In this document: positions 22,602 through 35,066 of the stretch, piece by piece
Layout: each line of letters begins with the position of its first letter
Position numbering within the stretch: the stretch's first letter is position 1
NCBI RefSeq assembly: GCF_002902625.1
Contig: NZ_PPRG01000005.1
Location: 1-51,701 of the forward strand
Length of the DNA: 51,701 bases
DNA from: Staphylococcus devriesei
GTDB lineage: Bacteria > Bacillota > Bacilli > Staphylococcales > Staphylococcaceae
Direction: 5' to 3'
The notes under the pieces: model-generated
The model's database searches: none
What the model was told of the DNA's origin: nothing
What the model saw: the letters and a program-made list of their open reading frames with translations, nothing else
Position numbers and translations under genes: made by a program

Positions 22602-23153
22602 ATGAAGATCAATGAGTTCATCGTGGTAGAAGGTAGGGATGATACAGAGCGTGTTAAATCTGCCGTTGAATGCGATACAATTGAAACGAATGGGAGTGCC
22701 ATTAATAAAGAAACGTTAGCTGTGATACAAAATGCGCAAGAAACAAGAGGTGTTATCGTATTAACAGATCCCGATTTTCCGGGTGATAAGATTCGTAATA
22801 CGATTACTGAACACGTTGCAGGTGTGAAACATGCTTATGTGGATCGTGAAAAAGCAAAAAACAGACGTGGTAAGATAGGGGTTGAACATGCGCATCCGAG
22901 TGATATTAGGGAAGCGCTAATGCATGTTAGTTCTCCATTTGAAGAAGCTGAAGAATCGATAGATAAAAATGTATTGATAGATTTAGGTCTAATAATAGGA
23001 AAAGATGCACGTCGTAAAAGAGAAATATTAGCTCAGAAGTTACATATTGGACATTCAAATGGGAAACAATTACTGAAAAAGCTCAACGCATTTGGTTATA
23101 CTGAAGCGGATGTACGTGAAGCTTTATCAATTGATAAGGAGAGTGACGCATAG
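22602..23153 (+). CDS. rnmV: Ribonuclease M5
   Basis: RNase M5 makes the final cuts that mature 5S rRNA. The 183-residue protein has a Toprim domain with the catalytic glutamate in VVEGRDD (E10) and the DPD motif (56-58, TDPDFPG), followed by the C-terminal 5S/L18-interaction region. It is the first gene of the conserved rnmV-rsmA pair; its stop abuts the rsmA start. The ribosome binding site AGGTGAT is a little far from the ATG. Confidence 0.95.
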   Translation: MKINEFIVVEGRDDTERVKSAVECDTIETNGSAINKETLAVIQNAQETRGVIVLTDPDFPGDKIRNTITEHVAGVKHAYVDREKAKNRRGKIGVEHAHPSDIREALMHVSSPFEEAEESIDKNVLIDLGLIIGKDARRKREILAQKLHIGHSNGKQLLKKLNAFGYTEADVREALSIDKESDA

Positions 23154-24044
23154 GTGGAAAGAAAAGATATTGCTACGCCTTCGCGAACGCGAGAGTTATT
23201 AAATCAATTCGATTTTAATTTCAAGAAAAGTTTAGGTCAAAATTTCTTAATCGATGTGAACATTATTCATAAGATTATCGATGCAAGTCAAATTGATAAA
23301 TCTACAGGTGTGATTGAAGTAGGTCCGGGTATGGGCTCTTTAACTGAACAATTAGCTAAACGGGCTAAAAAGGTCATGTCATTTGAGATTGATCAACGTT
23401 TAATTCCAGTACTAAGAGAAACGCTCGCACCCTACGATAACGTGACTATCATAAATGAAGATATTTTAAAAGCGGATATAGCAAAGGCTGTTGAAACTCA
23501 TTTAAGTGATTGCGACAACATTATGGTAGTAGCTAACTTGCCGTATTATATTACAACGCCCATATTACTTAACTTAATGCAACAAGATATTCCGATTGAT
23601 GGTTATGTAGTGATGATGCAAAAAGAAGTGGGAGAACGTCTCAATGCACGAGTAGGAACGAAATCATACGGTTCATTATCTATTGTGACGCAATACTATA
23701 CAGAAACGAGTAAAGTACTTACAGTACCTAAATCGGTATTTATGCCACCACCGAATGTTGACTCTATTGTAGTGAAGTTGATGCAACGAAGCACACCTTT
23801 AGTAGAAGTGGATGATGAAGATGCATTCTTTAAACTTGCTAAAGCTGCATTTGCTCAAAGACGAAAAACAATCAATAATAACTATCAAAATTTCTTTAAA
23901 GATGGCAAAAGCCACAAAGAAAGTATATTAAAGTGGTTAGAACAAGCAGAAATAGATCCGAAAAGACGTGGAGAAACGCTTTCAATACAAGATTTTGCAC
24001 GATTGTATGCAGAAAAGAAAAATTTCCCAGAATTAGAAATTTAA
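23154..24044 (+). CDS. rsmA: 16S rRNA dimethyladenosine transferase (KsgA)
   Basis: This enzyme dimethylates A1518 and A1519 in helix 45 of 16S rRNA, a late step of 30S assembly. The 296-residue protein shows LGQNFLID (27-34), the SAM motif GPGMGSLT (57-64) and the catalytic NLPY (128-131). The GTG start at 23154 directly follows the rnmV TAG, with AAGGAG 12 nt upstream, consistent with translational coupling. Confidence 0.97.
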   Translation: MERKDIATPSRTRELLNQFDFNFKKSLGQNFLIDVNIIHKIIDASQIDKSTGVIEVGPGMGSLTEQLAKRAKKVMSFEIDQRLIPVLRETLAPYDNVTIINEDILKADIAKAVETHLSDCDNIMVVANLPYYITTPILLNLMQQDIPIDGYVVMMQKEVGERLNARVGTKSYGSLSIVTQYYTETSKVLTVPKSVFMPPPNVDSIVVKLMQRSTPLVEVDDEDAFFKLAKAAFAQRRKTINNNYQNFFKDGKSHKESILKWLEQAEIDPKRRGETLSIQDFARLYAEKKNFPELEI

Positions 24045-24048
24045 ATTG

Positions 24049-24118
24049 TTGACAAAGCGCTATTACCTTGATAAAATTTAAATTTTATTTGACGAAAAGC
24101 CTCGAAATATGGTATTAT
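24049..24118 (+). promoter_or_regulatory. Tandem sigma-A promoters of veg
   Basis: P1 is TTGACA (24049-24054), a 17-nt spacer and TAAAAT (24072-24077). P2 is TTGACG (24089-24094), an 18-nt spacer and TATTAT (24113-24118). Both are close to consensus, in keeping with the known strength of the veg promoter region in B. subtilis. Confidence 0.8.
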
Positions 24119-24143
24119 GTAACTTGTAGCGAGGTGGAGCAAT

Positions 24144-24407
24144 ATGCCAAAATCAATTTTGGACATCAAAAATTCTATTGATTGTCACTTAGGAAATCGT
24201 ATTGTACTAAAAGCCAACGGTGGTCGTAAAAAAACGATTGAACGTTGTGGTGTGTTAAAAGAAACATATCCTTCAGTTTTTGTCGTTGAATTAGACCAAG
24301 ATAAGCATAATTTTGAAAGAGTTTCGTATACATATACGGATGTTCTTACAGAGAACGTACAAGTTTCGTTTGAAGAAGATAATCATCAAGAAGTAGTTGC
24401 ACACTAA
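24144..24407 (+). CDS. veg: Veg protein
   Basis: The 87-residue conserved small protein begins [17 protein letters not shown], with a compact all-beta SH3-like core predicted by family. In B. subtilis Veg is highly expressed and promotes biofilm matrix gene expression, probably through SinR; no SinR circuit is known in staphylococci, so the role here is open. It stands as a single gene between strong tandem promoters and a terminator. The GAGGTGGAG site fits strong translation. Confidence 0.93.
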   Translation: MPKSILDIKNSIDCHLGNRIVLKANGGRKKTIERCGVLKETYPSVFVVELDQDKHNFERVSYTYTDVLTENVQVSFEEDNHQEVVAH

Positions 24408-24465
24408 TTTGAACATATAAACATAGAGTTGCTTAGTGTAATTCGTACTCTATAATAAAAAATGT

Positions 24466-24502
24466 GGGTGTTGGGCTTATATAAGTTCAGCACTCTTTTT
24501 TG
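24466..24502 (+). terminator. Terminator after veg
   Basis: GGGTGTTGGGCTTA pairs with TAAGTTCAGCACTC (several G-U pairs) around a 4-nt loop and ends in six T. It is a strong stem. Confidence 0.8.
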
Positions 24503-24714
24503 ATTTAGAGAAATTGTCTATTAAAGCGTCTTTTTACAAATTATTTTACATAATATTTATTTTGAAAACTTAATTTTTATCGTAAAACGGATATTAGGAC
24601 AAATTAAAATGTCTTTCATTAAGTTTTTACATAAATTTGTGTTGTATCTATCAAATATTTTAATTCTTTATGTTAAAATCATTTTATTACTATTGATGAA
24701 GAGAGGGCGGAAAA
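24503..24714. other. Gap before ispE with a possible extended -10 promoter
   Basis: This completes a 307-nt gene-free stretch. It is AT-rich and non-coding. TG followed by TAAAAT at 24674-24679 could be an extended -10 box for ispE, although no good -35 is present. GAGAGGGCGG precedes the ispE start. Confidence 0.35.
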
Positions 24715-25563
24715 ATGATATATGAAACGGCACCTGCCAAAATAAATTTGACGCTCGATACACTTTTCAAAAGAGATGATGGATATCATGAAATTGCTAT
24801 GGTAATGACTACAGTTGATTTGAATGATAGATTGTCTTTTCAAAAGAGAAAAGATAAAAAAATTGTGGTAGAGATTGAACATAATTACGTGCCGGATGAT
24901 CATAAAAACCTTGCTTATCGTGCTGCAAAATTGATGATGGACACCTACAATTTAGAGCAGGGTGTTACTATAACAATTGATAAAGATATCCCGGTGTCTG
25001 CGGGATTAGCTGGTGGATCTGCTGATGCAGCAGCAAGTATGCGTGGTATCAACCGATTATTTAATCTAAATCGACCACTCAAAGAGTTAAGTGACTTAGG
25101 AATACAAATTGGTACAGATATTCCGTTTTGTATTTATAATAAAACTGCAATCTGTGAAGGTAGAGGCGAAAAGATTACTTTTTTAAACAAACCGCCTTCT
25201 GCATGGGTAATATTAGCAAAGCCTGATTTAGGGATTTCTTCTCCTGATGTTTTTAAAGCTTTAAACCTGAATGATGTACATCATGTAGATACACGTATGT
25301 GTGAAGAGGCGATTACTACTGGAGATTACAAAATGTTATGTCAAAGCTTATCAAACCGTCTAGAACCAGTATCGATGGCTATGCATCCCGAAATTGAAAA
25401 GATAAAAAATAATATGTTGCAATGTGGCGCAGATGGGGCGTTGATGAGTGGAAGTGGTCCTACTGTATACGGCCTTGCGCAAAAAGAGAGCCAAGCAAAG
25501 AAGATTTATAATGCTGTTAATGGATGTTGTAACGAAGTGTATTTAGTTAGACTATTAGGATAG
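24715..25563 (+). CDS. ispE: 4-diphosphocytidyl-2-C-methyl-D-erythritol kinase-like GHMP kinase
   Basis: The 282-residue GHMP-superfamily kinase has the ATP loop GLAGGSADA (97-105), the AKINLTL N-terminal motif (8-14) and the catalytic aspartate in GTDIPFC (D135). By family it phosphorylates CDP-methylerythritol. Staphylococci make isoprenoids through mevalonate, so the natural substrate of this orthologue is doubtful, and the name rests on homology. It is placed before purR, as in B. subtilis. Confidence 0.9.
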   Translation: MIYETAPAKINLTLDTLFKRDDGYHEIAMVMTTVDLNDRLSFQKRKDKKIVVEIEHNYVPDDHKNLAYRAAKLMMDTYNLEQGVTITIDKDIPVSAGLAGGSADAAASMRGINRLFNLNRPLKELSDLGIQIGTDIPFCIYNKTAICEGRGEKITFLNKPPSAWVILAKPDLGISSPDVFKALNLNDVHHVDTRMCEEAITTGDYKMLCQSLSNRLEPVSMAMHPEIEKIKNNMLQCGADGALMSGSGPTVYGLAQKESQAKKIYNAVNGCCNEVYLVRLLG

Positions 25564-25579
25564 AAGGGTTGAACAATAT

Positions 25580-26404
25580 ATGAGGTATAAAAGAAGTGAA
25601 CGTATCGTCTTTATGACGCAATATTTAATGAATAATCCCAATCAGCTAGTGCCTTTAACTTTTTTTGTAAATAAATTCAAACAAGCTAAGTCTTCAATCA
25701 GTGAAGATGTACAAATCATTAAGAATACCTTCCAAAAAGAAAAATTAGGAACAGTTATTACTACTGCGGGTGCAAGTGGCGGTGTAAATTACAAGCCGAT
25801 GATGAGTAAAGAAGAAGCTGCTGAAATTACTGAAGAAATTATTTCACTACTTCAAGAGAAAGAACGTCTTCTACCTGGTGGTTATTTATTTTTATCTGAC
25901 TTAGTGGGTAATCCTTCACTTTTAAATAAGGTTGGTAAATTAATAGCGAGTATTTACATGGAAGAAGAGCTCGATGCCGTCGTAACAATTGCTACAAAAG
26001 GTATATCGCTTGCCAACGCGGTGGCTAACGTATTAAATTTACCTGTAGTGGTAATTAGAAAAGACAATAAAGTTACTGAGGGTTCTACTGTATCTATTAA
26101 TTATGTTTCAGGATCATCACGAAAAATCGAAACAATGGTACTTTCTAAGCGAACTTTAGCTGAAAATTCTAACGTTCTTGTAGTGGACGATTTTATGAGA
26201 GCTGGAGGCTCAATTAACGGGGTTATGAATCTGATGAATGAGTTTAAGGCTCATGTAAAAGGGGTATCAGTACTTGTAGAATCAAAAGAAGTTAAACAAC
26301 GATTGATTGAGGATTATACTTCTTTAGTAAAGCTATCTGATGTTGATGAATATAATCAAGAATTTAAAGTAGAACCTGGTAATAGTTTGTCTAAATTTTC
26401 TTAA
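25580..26404 (+). CDS. purR: Purine operon repressor
   Basis: PurR represses purine synthesis and transport genes and is released by PRPP. The 274-residue protein has an N-terminal winged helix (about 1-70) and a phosphoribosyltransferase-fold effector domain with the PRPP loop VLVVDDFMRAGGS (199-211). It lacks enzyme activity by family. It starts 16 nt after ispE and is followed by ridA after 15 nt, the conserved purR-ridA-spoVG order. Confidence 0.97.
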   Translation: MRYKRSERIVFMTQYLMNNPNQLVPLTFFVNKFKQAKSSISEDVQIIKNTFQKEKLGTVITTAGASGGVNYKPMMSKEEAAEITEEIISLLQEKERLLPGGYLFLSDLVGNPSLLNKVGKLIASIYMEEELDAVVTIATKGISLANAVANVLNLPVVVIRKDNKVTEGSTVSINYVSGSSRKIETMVLSKRTLAENSNVLVVDDFMRAGGSINGVMNLMNEFKAHVKGVSVLVESKEVKQRLIEDYTSLVKLSDVDEYNQEFKVEPGNSLSKFS

Positions 26405-26419
26405 AGGAGTTTTTACATC

Positions 26420-26800
26420 ATGAAAACAATAAATACAAATAAAGCGCCAGAAGCTTTAGGACCATATTCACACGCTATGGTTGTGAACAATTTAGTCTTT
26501 ACGTCTGGACAAATTCCATTAGATACTGAAGGAAACATTGTTAGCGAAGACGTGAAAGAACAAACAAAACAAGTACTAGAAAATTTATCAGTAGTACTTG
26601 AAGAAGCTGGTTCAGATTTAAACTCAGTTGTAAAGGCAACTATTTTCATCTCTGATATGGATGAATTTCAACAGATTAATGAGGTTTATGGTAGCTACTT
26701 TAGTGAACATCAACCGGCACGTAGTTGTGTGCAAGTAGCACGATTACCTAAAGACGTTAAAGTTGAAATCGAAGTTGTAGGTAAAGTTAAAGGATTATAA
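26420..26800 (+). CDS. ridA: Enamine/imine deaminase RidA (YabJ)
   Basis: This 126-residue YjgF/YER057c/UK114-family protein hydrolyses reactive enamine/imine intermediates made by PLP enzymes. APEALGPYSHA, the SGQIP motif and the substrate arginine in PARSCVQV are present. In S. aureus the ridA(yabJ)-spoVG pair is sigma-B dependent; I could not find a convincing sigma-B promoter (GTTT...GGGTAT) here. Confidence 0.95.
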   Translation: MKTINTNKAPEALGPYSHAMVVNNLVFTSGQIPLDTEGNIVSEDVKEQTKQVLENLSVVLEEAGSDLNSVVKATIFISDMDEFQQINEVYGSYFSEHQPARSCVQVARLPKDVKVEIEVVGKVKGL

Positions 26801-26866
26801 TTTCCTTAATTGATAAATTGTCAAGCTTCTAACTAAACAAAGATATATACTAGGGGGGCTCACTGC

Positions 26867-27169
26867 ATGAAAGTGACAGATGTAAGACTTAGAAAGATAC
26901 AAACAGATGGTAGAATGAAAGCGCTTGTTTCAATTACGCTTGATGAAGCTTTTGTAATTCATGATTTACGTGTAATTGAAGGCAACTCAGGTCTTTTTGT
27001 TGCTATGCCAAGTAAACGTACACCAGATGGTGAATTCCGTGATATCGCGCATCCAATTAACTCTGAAATGAGACAAGAAATTCAAGATGCGGTTATGAAA
27101 GTATATGATGAAACAGATGAAGTTATCCCTGATAAAAATGCTTCTTCAGAAGAATCAGGCGAAGCTTAA
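26867..27169 (+). CDS. spoVG: Regulatory DNA/RNA-binding protein SpoVG
   Basis: The 100-residue protein has the invariant start [10 protein letters not shown] and the [17 protein letters not shown] core that forms the nucleic-acid-binding surface. In staphylococci SpoVG affects capsule, nuclease, protease and antibiotic-resistance phenotypes downstream of sigma-B. A strong GGGGGGCTC leader segment precedes the ATG by about 10 nt. The C-terminal tail is acidic and variable, as usual. Confidence 0.96.
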   Translation: MKVTDVRLRKIQTDGRMKALVSITLDEAFVIHDLRVIEGNSGLFVAMPSKRTPDGEFRDIAHPINSEMRQEIQDAVMKVYDETDEVIPDKNASSEESGEA

Positions 27170-27188
27170 TTAAACTAATAGATAAAGC

Positions 27189-27228
27189 ACAGGTTCAGCA
27201 CTTAAATATGTTGAACCTGTTTTTTATT
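27189..27228 (+). terminator. Terminator after spoVG
   Basis: ACAGGTTCA pairs with TTGAACCTGT and is followed by six T. It closes the purR-ridA-spoVG unit. Confidence 0.8.
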
Positions 27229-28858
<1,630 letters not shown>

Positions 28859-28979
28859 ATAAGTTAAAATTTTAGAATGAAATTAAGTATCTCTTTTTTA
28901 AATTTTTTGTCGAACATAGTAAAAGTTACTGATTTTTTATATAATGAAAGTGTCTAAGTTAAAAATTGGAGGACTATAA

Positions 28980-29945
28980 ATGTTAAATAATGAATATAAA
29001 AATTCATCGTTAAAGATCTTTTCTTTAAAAGGAAATGAACCATTAGCACAAGAAGTTGCTGATCGTGTTGGGATTGAATTAGGTAAGTGTTCTGTAAAAC
29101 GCTTTAGTGACGGGGAAATTCAAATCAATATTGAGGAAAGTATTCGTGGATGTGACGTCTTCATTATTCAACCAACGTCAAATCCGGTTAATTTACACCT
29201 TATGGAATTATTAATTATGATTGATGCATGTAAACGTGCATCTGCAGCGAATATTAATATTGTAGTTCCTTATTATGGATATGCCCGCCAAGATAGAAAA
29301 GCACGTAGCCGTGAACCTATCACAGCGAAATTAGTAGCTAACTTAATTGAAACAGCTGGCGCTAATCGCATGATTGCTTTAGATTTACATGCACCACAAA
29401 TTCAAGGTTTCTTTGATATTCCGATTGACCATTTAATGGGTGTACCTATCATTGGACAACATTTTGAAAATGACCCTAACATTGATCCTGAGGAAATCGT
29501 CGTAGTATCACCTGACCATGGTGGTGTAACACGTGCACGTAAACTCGCAGACATTTTGAAAACTCCGATTGCAATTATTGATAAACGTCGTCCAAAACCA
29601 AACGTAGCAGAAGTTATGAATATCGTAGGTGAAATTGAAGGACGTACAGCTATTATTATCGATGATATTATCGATACAGCAGGTACGATTACATTAGCTG
29701 CCCAAGCTCTTAAAGATAAGGGTGCTAAAGATGTTTACGCTTGTTGTACACACCCAGTATTATCTGGTCCTGCAAAAGAACGTATCGAGAATTCGGCAAT
29801 AAAAGAATTAATCGTTACAAACTCTATTATGCTTGATGATAGCCGTAAACCATCTAATACTAAAGAACTTTCTGTAGCTGGATTATTAGCACAAGCTATT
29901 ATTCGTGTATATGAAAGAGAATCGGTAAGTGTATTATTTGACTAA
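28980..29945 (+). CDS. prs: Ribose-phosphate pyrophosphokinase
   Basis: This enzyme makes PRPP from ribose-5-phosphate and ATP, feeding purine, pyrimidine, NAD, Trp and His synthesis; PRPP is also the PurR signal. The 321-residue protein has the RFSDGEI segment, [10 protein letters not shown] and the PRPP motif [12 protein letters not shown]. The glmU-prs-rplY order matches B. subtilis. Confidence 0.97.
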   Translation: MLNNEYKNSSLKIFSLKGNEPLAQEVADRVGIELGKCSVKRFSDGEIQINIEESIRGCDVFIIQPTSNPVNLHLMELLIMIDACKRASAANINIVVPYYGYARQDRKARSREPITAKLVANLIETAGANRMIALDLHAPQIQGFFDIPIDHLMGVPIIGQHFENDPNIDPEEIVVVSPDHGGVTRARKLADILKTPIAIIDKRRPKPNVAEVMNIVGEIEGRTAIIIDDIIDTAGTITLAAQALKDKGAKDVYACCTHPVLSGPAKERIENSAIKELIVTNSIMLDDSRKPSNTKELSVAGLLAQAIIRVYERESVSVLFD

Positions 29946-29960
29946 AGTTTACAAATGGGT

Positions 29961-29989
29961 TTGACTTAAGTTATTTAACCGTGTATAAT
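29961..29989 (+). promoter_or_regulatory. Strong sigma-A promoter of rplY
   Basis: TTGACT (29961-29966), a 17-nt spacer and a consensus TATAAT (29984-29989) lie 140 nt before the rplY start. Transcription should begin near 29996, giving a long structured leader. Confidence 0.85.
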
Positions 29990-30128
29990 ACATTCGTTCG
30001 TGGTTTTACGAACTAATAAACACTTGCAAGCAACTGTCTCAGTTGATGGGTAAGTGAAGGGAAGTCTTAATATACATGTTCTTAAAAGAACGTATATTGC
30101 GACTTAAAAATGAAAGGTGGAAATACGA
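29990..30128 (+). promoter_or_regulatory. Three-hairpin 5' leader of rplY
   Basis: The leader folds into three successive hairpins. GTTCGT/ACGAAC (29996-30013) lies right at the transcript start. CACTT...CAACTG/CAGTTG...AAGTG (30021-30056) has an internal loop. A long stem from AAGTC to GACTT (30062-30105) contains AATATAC and GTTCTT opposite AGAACGTATATT. The AAAGGTGG ribosome binding site follows within 10 nt. Control of L25 synthesis through this leader is an inference. Confidence 0.5.
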
Positions 30129-30791
30129 ATGGCTTCATTAAAGTCAATCATCCGTCAAGGTAAACAAACTCGTTCTGACCTTAAAAAATTACGTAATATA
30201 GGTAAAGTACCTGCAGTAGTTTATGGTTACGGTACTAAAAATACTTCAGTTAAAGTTGATGAAGTTGAATTCATCAAAGTAATTCGTGAAGTTGGACGTA
30301 ATGGTGTAATTGATTTAGGCGTAGGTTCAAAATCAATTAAAGTAATGGTATCTGATTACCAATTTGACCCATTAAAAAACCAAATCACTCACATTGATTT
30401 CTTAGCAATCAATATGACTGAAGAACGTACTGTTGAAGTACCAGTTCACTTAACTGGTGAAGCTGTAGGCGCTAAAGAAGGCGGCGTAGTTGAACAACCA
30501 TTATTCGACTTACAAGTAACAGCAACTCCAGAAAATATCCCAGAAGTAATTGAAGTAGACATTTCTGCATTAGAAATTAATGACAGCTACTCAGTTGCAG
30601 ATATTAAAGTATCTGGCGACTTCACTATCGAAAACGATCCTGAAGAATCTGTAGTAACAGTAGTTCCTCCAACTGATGAACCTACTGAAGAAGAAGTAGA
30701 AGCTATGGAAGGTGAATCAGCTACTGAAGAACCAGAAGTAGTTGGTGAAGACAAAGAAGACGATAAAGAAGAAAATAAAGACGAAGAATAA
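30129..30791 (+). CDS. rplY: 50S ribosomal protein L25/general stress protein Ctc
   Basis: This 5S-rRNA-binding ribosomal protein is of the long Ctc type, 220 residues. The N-terminal L25 domain (about 1-93) is followed by the TL5/Ctc beta domain (to about 185) and a very acidic Glu/Asp tail. ATG at 30129 follows AAAGGTGG; a start 12 bases upstream would be too close to it. In bacilli ctc is stress induced; here the visible promoter is sigma-A type. Confidence 0.95.
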   Translation: MASLKSIIRQGKQTRSDLKKLRNIGKVPAVVYGYGTKNTSVKVDEVEFIKVIREVGRNGVIDLGVGSKSIKVMVSDYQFDPLKNQITHIDFLAINMTEERTVEVPVHLTGEAVGAKEGGVVEQPLFDLQVTATPENIPEVIEVDISALEINDSYSVADIKVSGDFTIENDPEESVVTVVPPTDEPTEEEVEAMEGESATEEPEVVGEDKEDDKEENKDEE

Positions 30792-30844
30792 TTCGTTATT
30801 TAAGACTTTAACGTCATAACTACACTTTAGACTATTTATAGTCC

Positions 30845-30882
30845 AAGCACTGTGCTTATCCTAATAAGCATAGTGCTTTTTG
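30845..30882 (+). terminator. Terminator after rplY
   Basis: AAGCACTGTGCTTA pairs with TAAGCATAGTGCTT around a short loop and runs into T residues. Confidence 0.8.
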
Positions 30883-30987
30883 TGTTATTATAGGGAATGT
30901 TATAGAATAAAATAATGATTAAACGATATCACTAACTACATTTTTGTAGATGAACATATAAAATGAAATTCAATGGAGGTACAACGC

Positions 30988-31560
30988 ATGAAATGTATTG
31001 TAGGTCTTGGAAATATAGGTAAACGTTTCGAATTAACAAGACACAATATCGGCTTTGAAGTGGTTGATTACATCTTAAAAAACAATCATTTCTCGCTAGA
31101 TAAACAAAAGTTCAAAGGCGCCTACACAATTGAACGTCTTAATGGAGAAAAAGTCTTATTTATAGAGCCTATGACGATGATGAATCTCTCAGGTGAAGCC
31201 GTAGCGCCTCTTATGGACTATTATAATATCGAAGTAGAGGATTTAATTGTCTTATATGATGATTTAGATTTATCTCAAGGAAATATTCGTTTACGCCAGA
31301 AAGGTAGTGCTGGTGGACATAACGGAATGAAATCGATTATTAAACATCTTGGTACAGATCAATTTAAACGTATTCGTATTGGTGTAGGGAGACCAACGAA
31401 TGGTATGTCAGTTCCTGATTATGTATTGCAGAAATTTTCTAAAGAAGAAATGATGATAATGGACAAAGTGATTGAACATTCAGCGCAAGCCGTTGAAGCA
31501 TTTATTGAAACTTCACGCTTTGATCATGTTATGAATGAATATAATGGAGAAGTCAATTGA
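30988..31560 (+). CDS. pth: Peptidyl-tRNA hydrolase
   Basis: Pth recycles tRNA from peptidyl-tRNAs that drop off the ribosome. The 190-residue protein has GLGN with N9, catalytic H19 (TRHNIGF), TMMNLSG and [11 protein letters not shown] at 30988 follows GGAGG (30975-30979) with 8-nt spacing; an upstream ATG overlaps the ribosome binding site. The TGA overlaps the mfd TTG start. Confidence 0.97.
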   Translation: MKCIVGLGNIGKRFELTRHNIGFEVVDYILKNNHFSLDKQKFKGAYTIERLNGEKVLFIEPMTMMNLSGEAVAPLMDYYNIEVEDLIVLYDDLDLSQGNIRLRQKGSAGGHNGMKSIIKHLGTDQFKRIRIGVGRPTNGMSVPDYVLQKFSKEEMMIMDKVIEHSAQAVEAFIETSRFDHVMNEYNGEVN

Positions 31561-34500
31561 GATCGATTATTTCAGATTATATTCAAAATGACAAACGTTT
31601 CCAGGAACTTGACGATGTCTTCGGACAAGAGAATATTCTCGTTACAGGTCTGTCTCCCTCAGCCAAAGCTACGATTATTGCTGAAAAGTACTTAAAAGAT
31701 CAAAAACAAATGTTGTTGATTACTAATAATTTATATCAAGCTGATAAACTAGAAACAGATATTTTGCAATATGTAGATCATTCAGAAGTTTATAAATATC
31801 CAGTACAAGATATTATGACTGAAGAATTTTCAACACAAAGCCCTCAACTTATGAGCGAACGTGTTAGGACACTGACGGCCTTAGCTCATAATGAGAAAGG
31901 GTTATTTATCGTTCCATTAAATGGTTTGAAGAAATGGCTCACACCAGTGGACATGTGGCAAGAGCATCAAACGACTTTAAAAGTGGGCGACGATATTGAT
32001 ATTGATGACTTTTTAAGTAAATTAGTGAACATGGGATATCGACGTGAAAGTGTCGTCTCGCATATCGGAGAGTTCTCTCTACGTGGAGGGATTATCGATA
32101 TTTATCCACTTATTGGGCAACCGGTCCGCATCGAGTTGTTTGATACTGAAGTTGATTCAATTCGTGATTTCGACGTTGAAACCCAACGTTCGAATGAGAA
32201 TGTTGAAGAAATAGAGATTACTACAGCGAGTGATTATGTTATTACAGATGGAGTCATTCAACACCTTCAAACGGAATTACAAGCAGCCTATGAAGATACC
32301 CGTCCAAAGATTGATAAATCAGTGCGTAATGATTTAAAAGAAACGTATGAAAGCTTTAAACTTTTCGAATCTACGTTCTTTGATCATCAATTACTACGAC
32401 GTCTCGTGTCATTTATGTATGAACAGCCTTCTACATTGATAGACTATTTCCAAAAAGATGCCATCATTGTAACTGATGAATATAATCGTATTAAAGAAAC
32501 AGAGAAAACATTAACGACTGAAGTGGACGACTTTATCCAAAATTTAATTGAAAGTGGTAATGGTTTTATAGGGCAATCGTTTATGCAGTATGATGGCTTT
32601 GAAACGTTACTGAAAGAGTATCCGGTAACCTATTTCACGTTATTTACATCATCTATGCCGGTCCAACTTCAACATATTATTAAATTTTCATGTAAGCCTG
32701 TTCAACAGTTTTATGGTCAATACGATATTATGCGTTCAGAATTTCAACGTTTCGTACACAATGACTATACAATTGTAGTGTTAGTTGAAACGGAGACGAA
32801 GGTTGAACGTATCCAATCTATGTTAAATGAAATGCATATTCCAACCGTAACGAATGTTCATAGTGGCATTGAAACTGGTCAAGCTATCGTAGTAGAAGGT
32901 AGTTTATCTGAAGGCTTTGAACTACCATATATGCAGTTGGTAGTGATTACGGAGCGAGAGCTTTTCAAAACGAAACAAAAGAAACAACGTAAGCGTACGA
33001 AGACGATGTCGAACGCTGAAAAAATTAAATCCTATCAAGATCTTAATGTGGGTGACTATATTGTTCACGTGCATCATGGTGTCGGACGTTATCTAGGCGT
33101 GGAGACATTAGAAGTTGGCGATGTACATCGAGATTATATTAAGTTGCAATATAAAGGGACAGACCAGCTCTTCGTGCCTGTCGATCAAATGGATCAAGTT
33201 CAAAAATACGTAGCTTCAGAAGATAAATCGCCTCGATTAAATAAATTAGGCGGTTCCGAATGGAAGAAGACGAAAGCAAAAGTTCAACAAAGTGTTGAAG
33301 ATATTGCTGATGAACTTATTGCGTTATATAAAGAACGTGAGATGTCAGTAGGGTATCAATATGGAGAAGATACAGCTGAACAAAATGCATTTGAAATGGA
33401 TTTCCCATACGAGTTAACGCCTGATCAAGCGAAATCTATTGAAGAGATTAAAGGCGATATGGAACGTGAACGTCCAATGGATCGCTTATTATGCGGTGAT
33501 GTGGGTTATGGTAAGACAGAAGTTGCGGTACGTGCTGCGTTTAAAGCAGTAATGGAAGGAAAGCAAGTAGCATTTCTAGTGCCAACAACTATCTTAGCGC
33601 AACAACATTACGAAACATTAATTGAACGTATGCAAGATTTCCCAGTACAAATTGAATTGGTTAGCCGCTTCCGTTCTACTAAAGAGATTAAAGAAACGAA
33701 AGAAGGTTTAAAATCTGGCTATGTAGATATCGTCGTGGGTACGCACAAGCTACTAAGTAAAGACATTCAATATAAAGATTTAGGCTTACTTATTGTCGAT
33801 GAGGAACAACGGTTTGGTGTACGTCATAAAGAGCGTATTAAAACGATGAAAACAAATGTCGACGTCTTAACATTAACAGCAACACCGATTCCAAGAACGC
33901 TACACATGAGTATGTTGGGCGTCCGCGATTTATCTGTCATTGAAACGCCACCGGAGAATCGTTTCCCAGTACAAACTTATGTGCTAGAACAAAATAGTAA
34001 TTTTATTAAAGAAGCATTAGAACGAGAATTATCACGTGACGGTCAGGTATTCTATCTTTATAACAGAGTGCAATCGATTTATGAGAAACGTGAACAATTA
34101 CAGATGTTAATGCCAGAAGCAAATATAGCAGTAGTCCATGGTCAAATGACTGAACGTGATCTAGAAGAAACGATGTTGAGCTTTATCAATGGCGAATACG
34201 ATATCTTAGTTACAACGACTATTATCGAGACAGGTGTAGACGTGCCTAATGCGAATACACTCATTATTGAAGAAGCCGATCGCTTTGGTCTTAGCCAGTT
34301 GTATCAATTACGAGGCCGTGTCGGACGTTCAAGTCGAATCGGTTATGCTTATTTCTTACATTCAACAAATAAAGTATTAACCGAGACGGCAGAAGAACGC
34401 CTTCAAGCTATCAAAGAATTTACCGAATTAGGCTCAGGATTTAAAATTGCAATGCGTGATTTAAATATTCGAGGCGCTGGTAATTTATTAGGTAAGCAAC

Positions 34501-35066
34501 AACACGGCTTTATCGATTCCGTCGGTTTTGACCTCTATTCACAAATGCTAGAAGAAGCAGTTAATGAAAAGCGTGGTATTAAAGAGGAAGAGCCGGATGC
34601 ACCTGAAGTTGAAATGGAATTGCATCTTGACGCTTACTTACCGGCAGAATACATTCAAAATGAACAAGCTAAAATTGAAATATATAAAAAGCTTCGTAAA
34701 GTTGAAACGCAAGAACAATTAATGGATATCAAAGATGAGTTAATTGACCGCTTCAACGATTATCCAGTTGAAGTTGGACGTTTGTTAGAAATGGTGGAAA
34801 TTAAAATTCATGCTTTACATGCAGGTGTGACGTTAATTAAAGACAAAGGTAAACAACTGGAAGTCTTCTTATCTACTAAAGGCACTGAACAAATGAATGG
34901 TGAAGAACTATTCAAACAGACTCAGCCATTAGGACGCGCAATGAAACTAGGCGTGAAAGAAGGTAAAATGCAGATTACATTAACTAAATCTAAACAGTGG
35001 CTAGAGAATTTAAAATTCTTAGTTAAATGTCTTGAAGGAAGTATGGTTATTGAAAATGAACTCTAA
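31557..35066 (+). CDS. mfd: Transcription-repair coupling factor
   Basis: Mfd removes RNA polymerase stalled at DNA lesions and recruits UvrA. The 1169-residue protein has an N-terminal UvrB-like region, an RNA-polymerase-interaction (CarD-like) domain around 489-550, and a helicase core with Walker A GDVGYGKT (647-654) and DEEQ (748-751). A C-terminal TRCF domain follows. The TTG start at 31557 overlaps the pth stop by 3 bases, with GGAGA upstream. Length is as expected. Confidence 0.97.
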   Translation: MRSIISDYIQNDKRFQELDDVFGQENILVTGLSPSAKATIIAEKYLKDQKQMLLITNNLYQADKLETDILQYVDHSEVYKYPVQDIMTEEFSTQSPQLMSERVRTLTALAHNEKGLFIVPLNGLKKWLTPVDMWQEHQTTLKVGDDIDIDDFLSKLVNMGYRRESVVSHIGEFSLRGGIIDIYPLIGQPVRIELFDTEVDSIRDFDVETQRSNENVEEIEITTASDYVITDGVIQHLQTELQAAYEDTRPKIDKSVRNDLKETYESFKLFESTFFDHQLLRRLVSFMYEQPSTLIDYFQKDAIIVTDEYNRIKETEKTLTTEVDDFIQNLIESGNGFIGQSFMQYDGFETLLKEYPVTYFTLFTSSMPVQLQHIIKFSCKPVQQFYGQYDIMRSEFQRFVHNDYTIVVLVETETKVERIQSMLNEMHIPTVTNVHSGIETGQAIVVEGSLSEGFELPYMQLVVITERELFKTKQKKQRKRTKTMSNAEKIKSYQDLNVGDYIVHVHHGVGRYLGVETLEVGDVHRDYIKLQYKGTDQLFVPVDQMDQVQKYVASEDKSPRLNKLGGSEWKKTKAKVQQSVEDIADELIALYKEREMSVGYQYGEDTAEQNAFEMDFPYELTPDQAKSIEEIKGDMERERPMDRLLCGDVGYGKTEVAVRAAFKAVMEGKQVAFLVPTTILAQQHYETLIERMQDFPVQIELVSRFRSTKEIKETKEGLKSGYVDIVVGTHKLLSKDIQYKDLGLLIVDEEQRFGVRHKERIKTMKTNVDVLTLTATPIPRTLHMSMLGVRDLSVIETPPENRFPVQTYVLEQNSNFIKEALERELSRDGQVFYLYNRVQSIYEKREQLQMLMPEANIAVVHGQMTERDLEETMLSFINGEYDILVTTTIIETGVDVPNANTLIIEEADRFGLSQLYQLRGRVGRSSRIGYAYFLHSTNKVLTETAEERLQAIKEFTELGSGFKIAMRDLNIRGAGNLLGKQQHGFIDSVGFDLYSQMLEEAVNEKRGIKEEEPDAPEVEMELHLDAYLPAEYIQNEQAKIEIYKKLRKVETQEQLMDIKDELIDRFNDYPVEVGRLLEMVEIKIHALHAGVTLIKDKGKQLEVFLSTKGTEQMNGEELFKQTQPLGRAMKLGVKEGKMQITLTKSKQWLENLKFLVKCLEGSMVIENEL

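Noticed and set aside
26341..26419. Sigma-B promoter before ridA-spoVG as in S. aureus
   Set aside because: No GTTT...GGGTAT pair with correct spacing was found.
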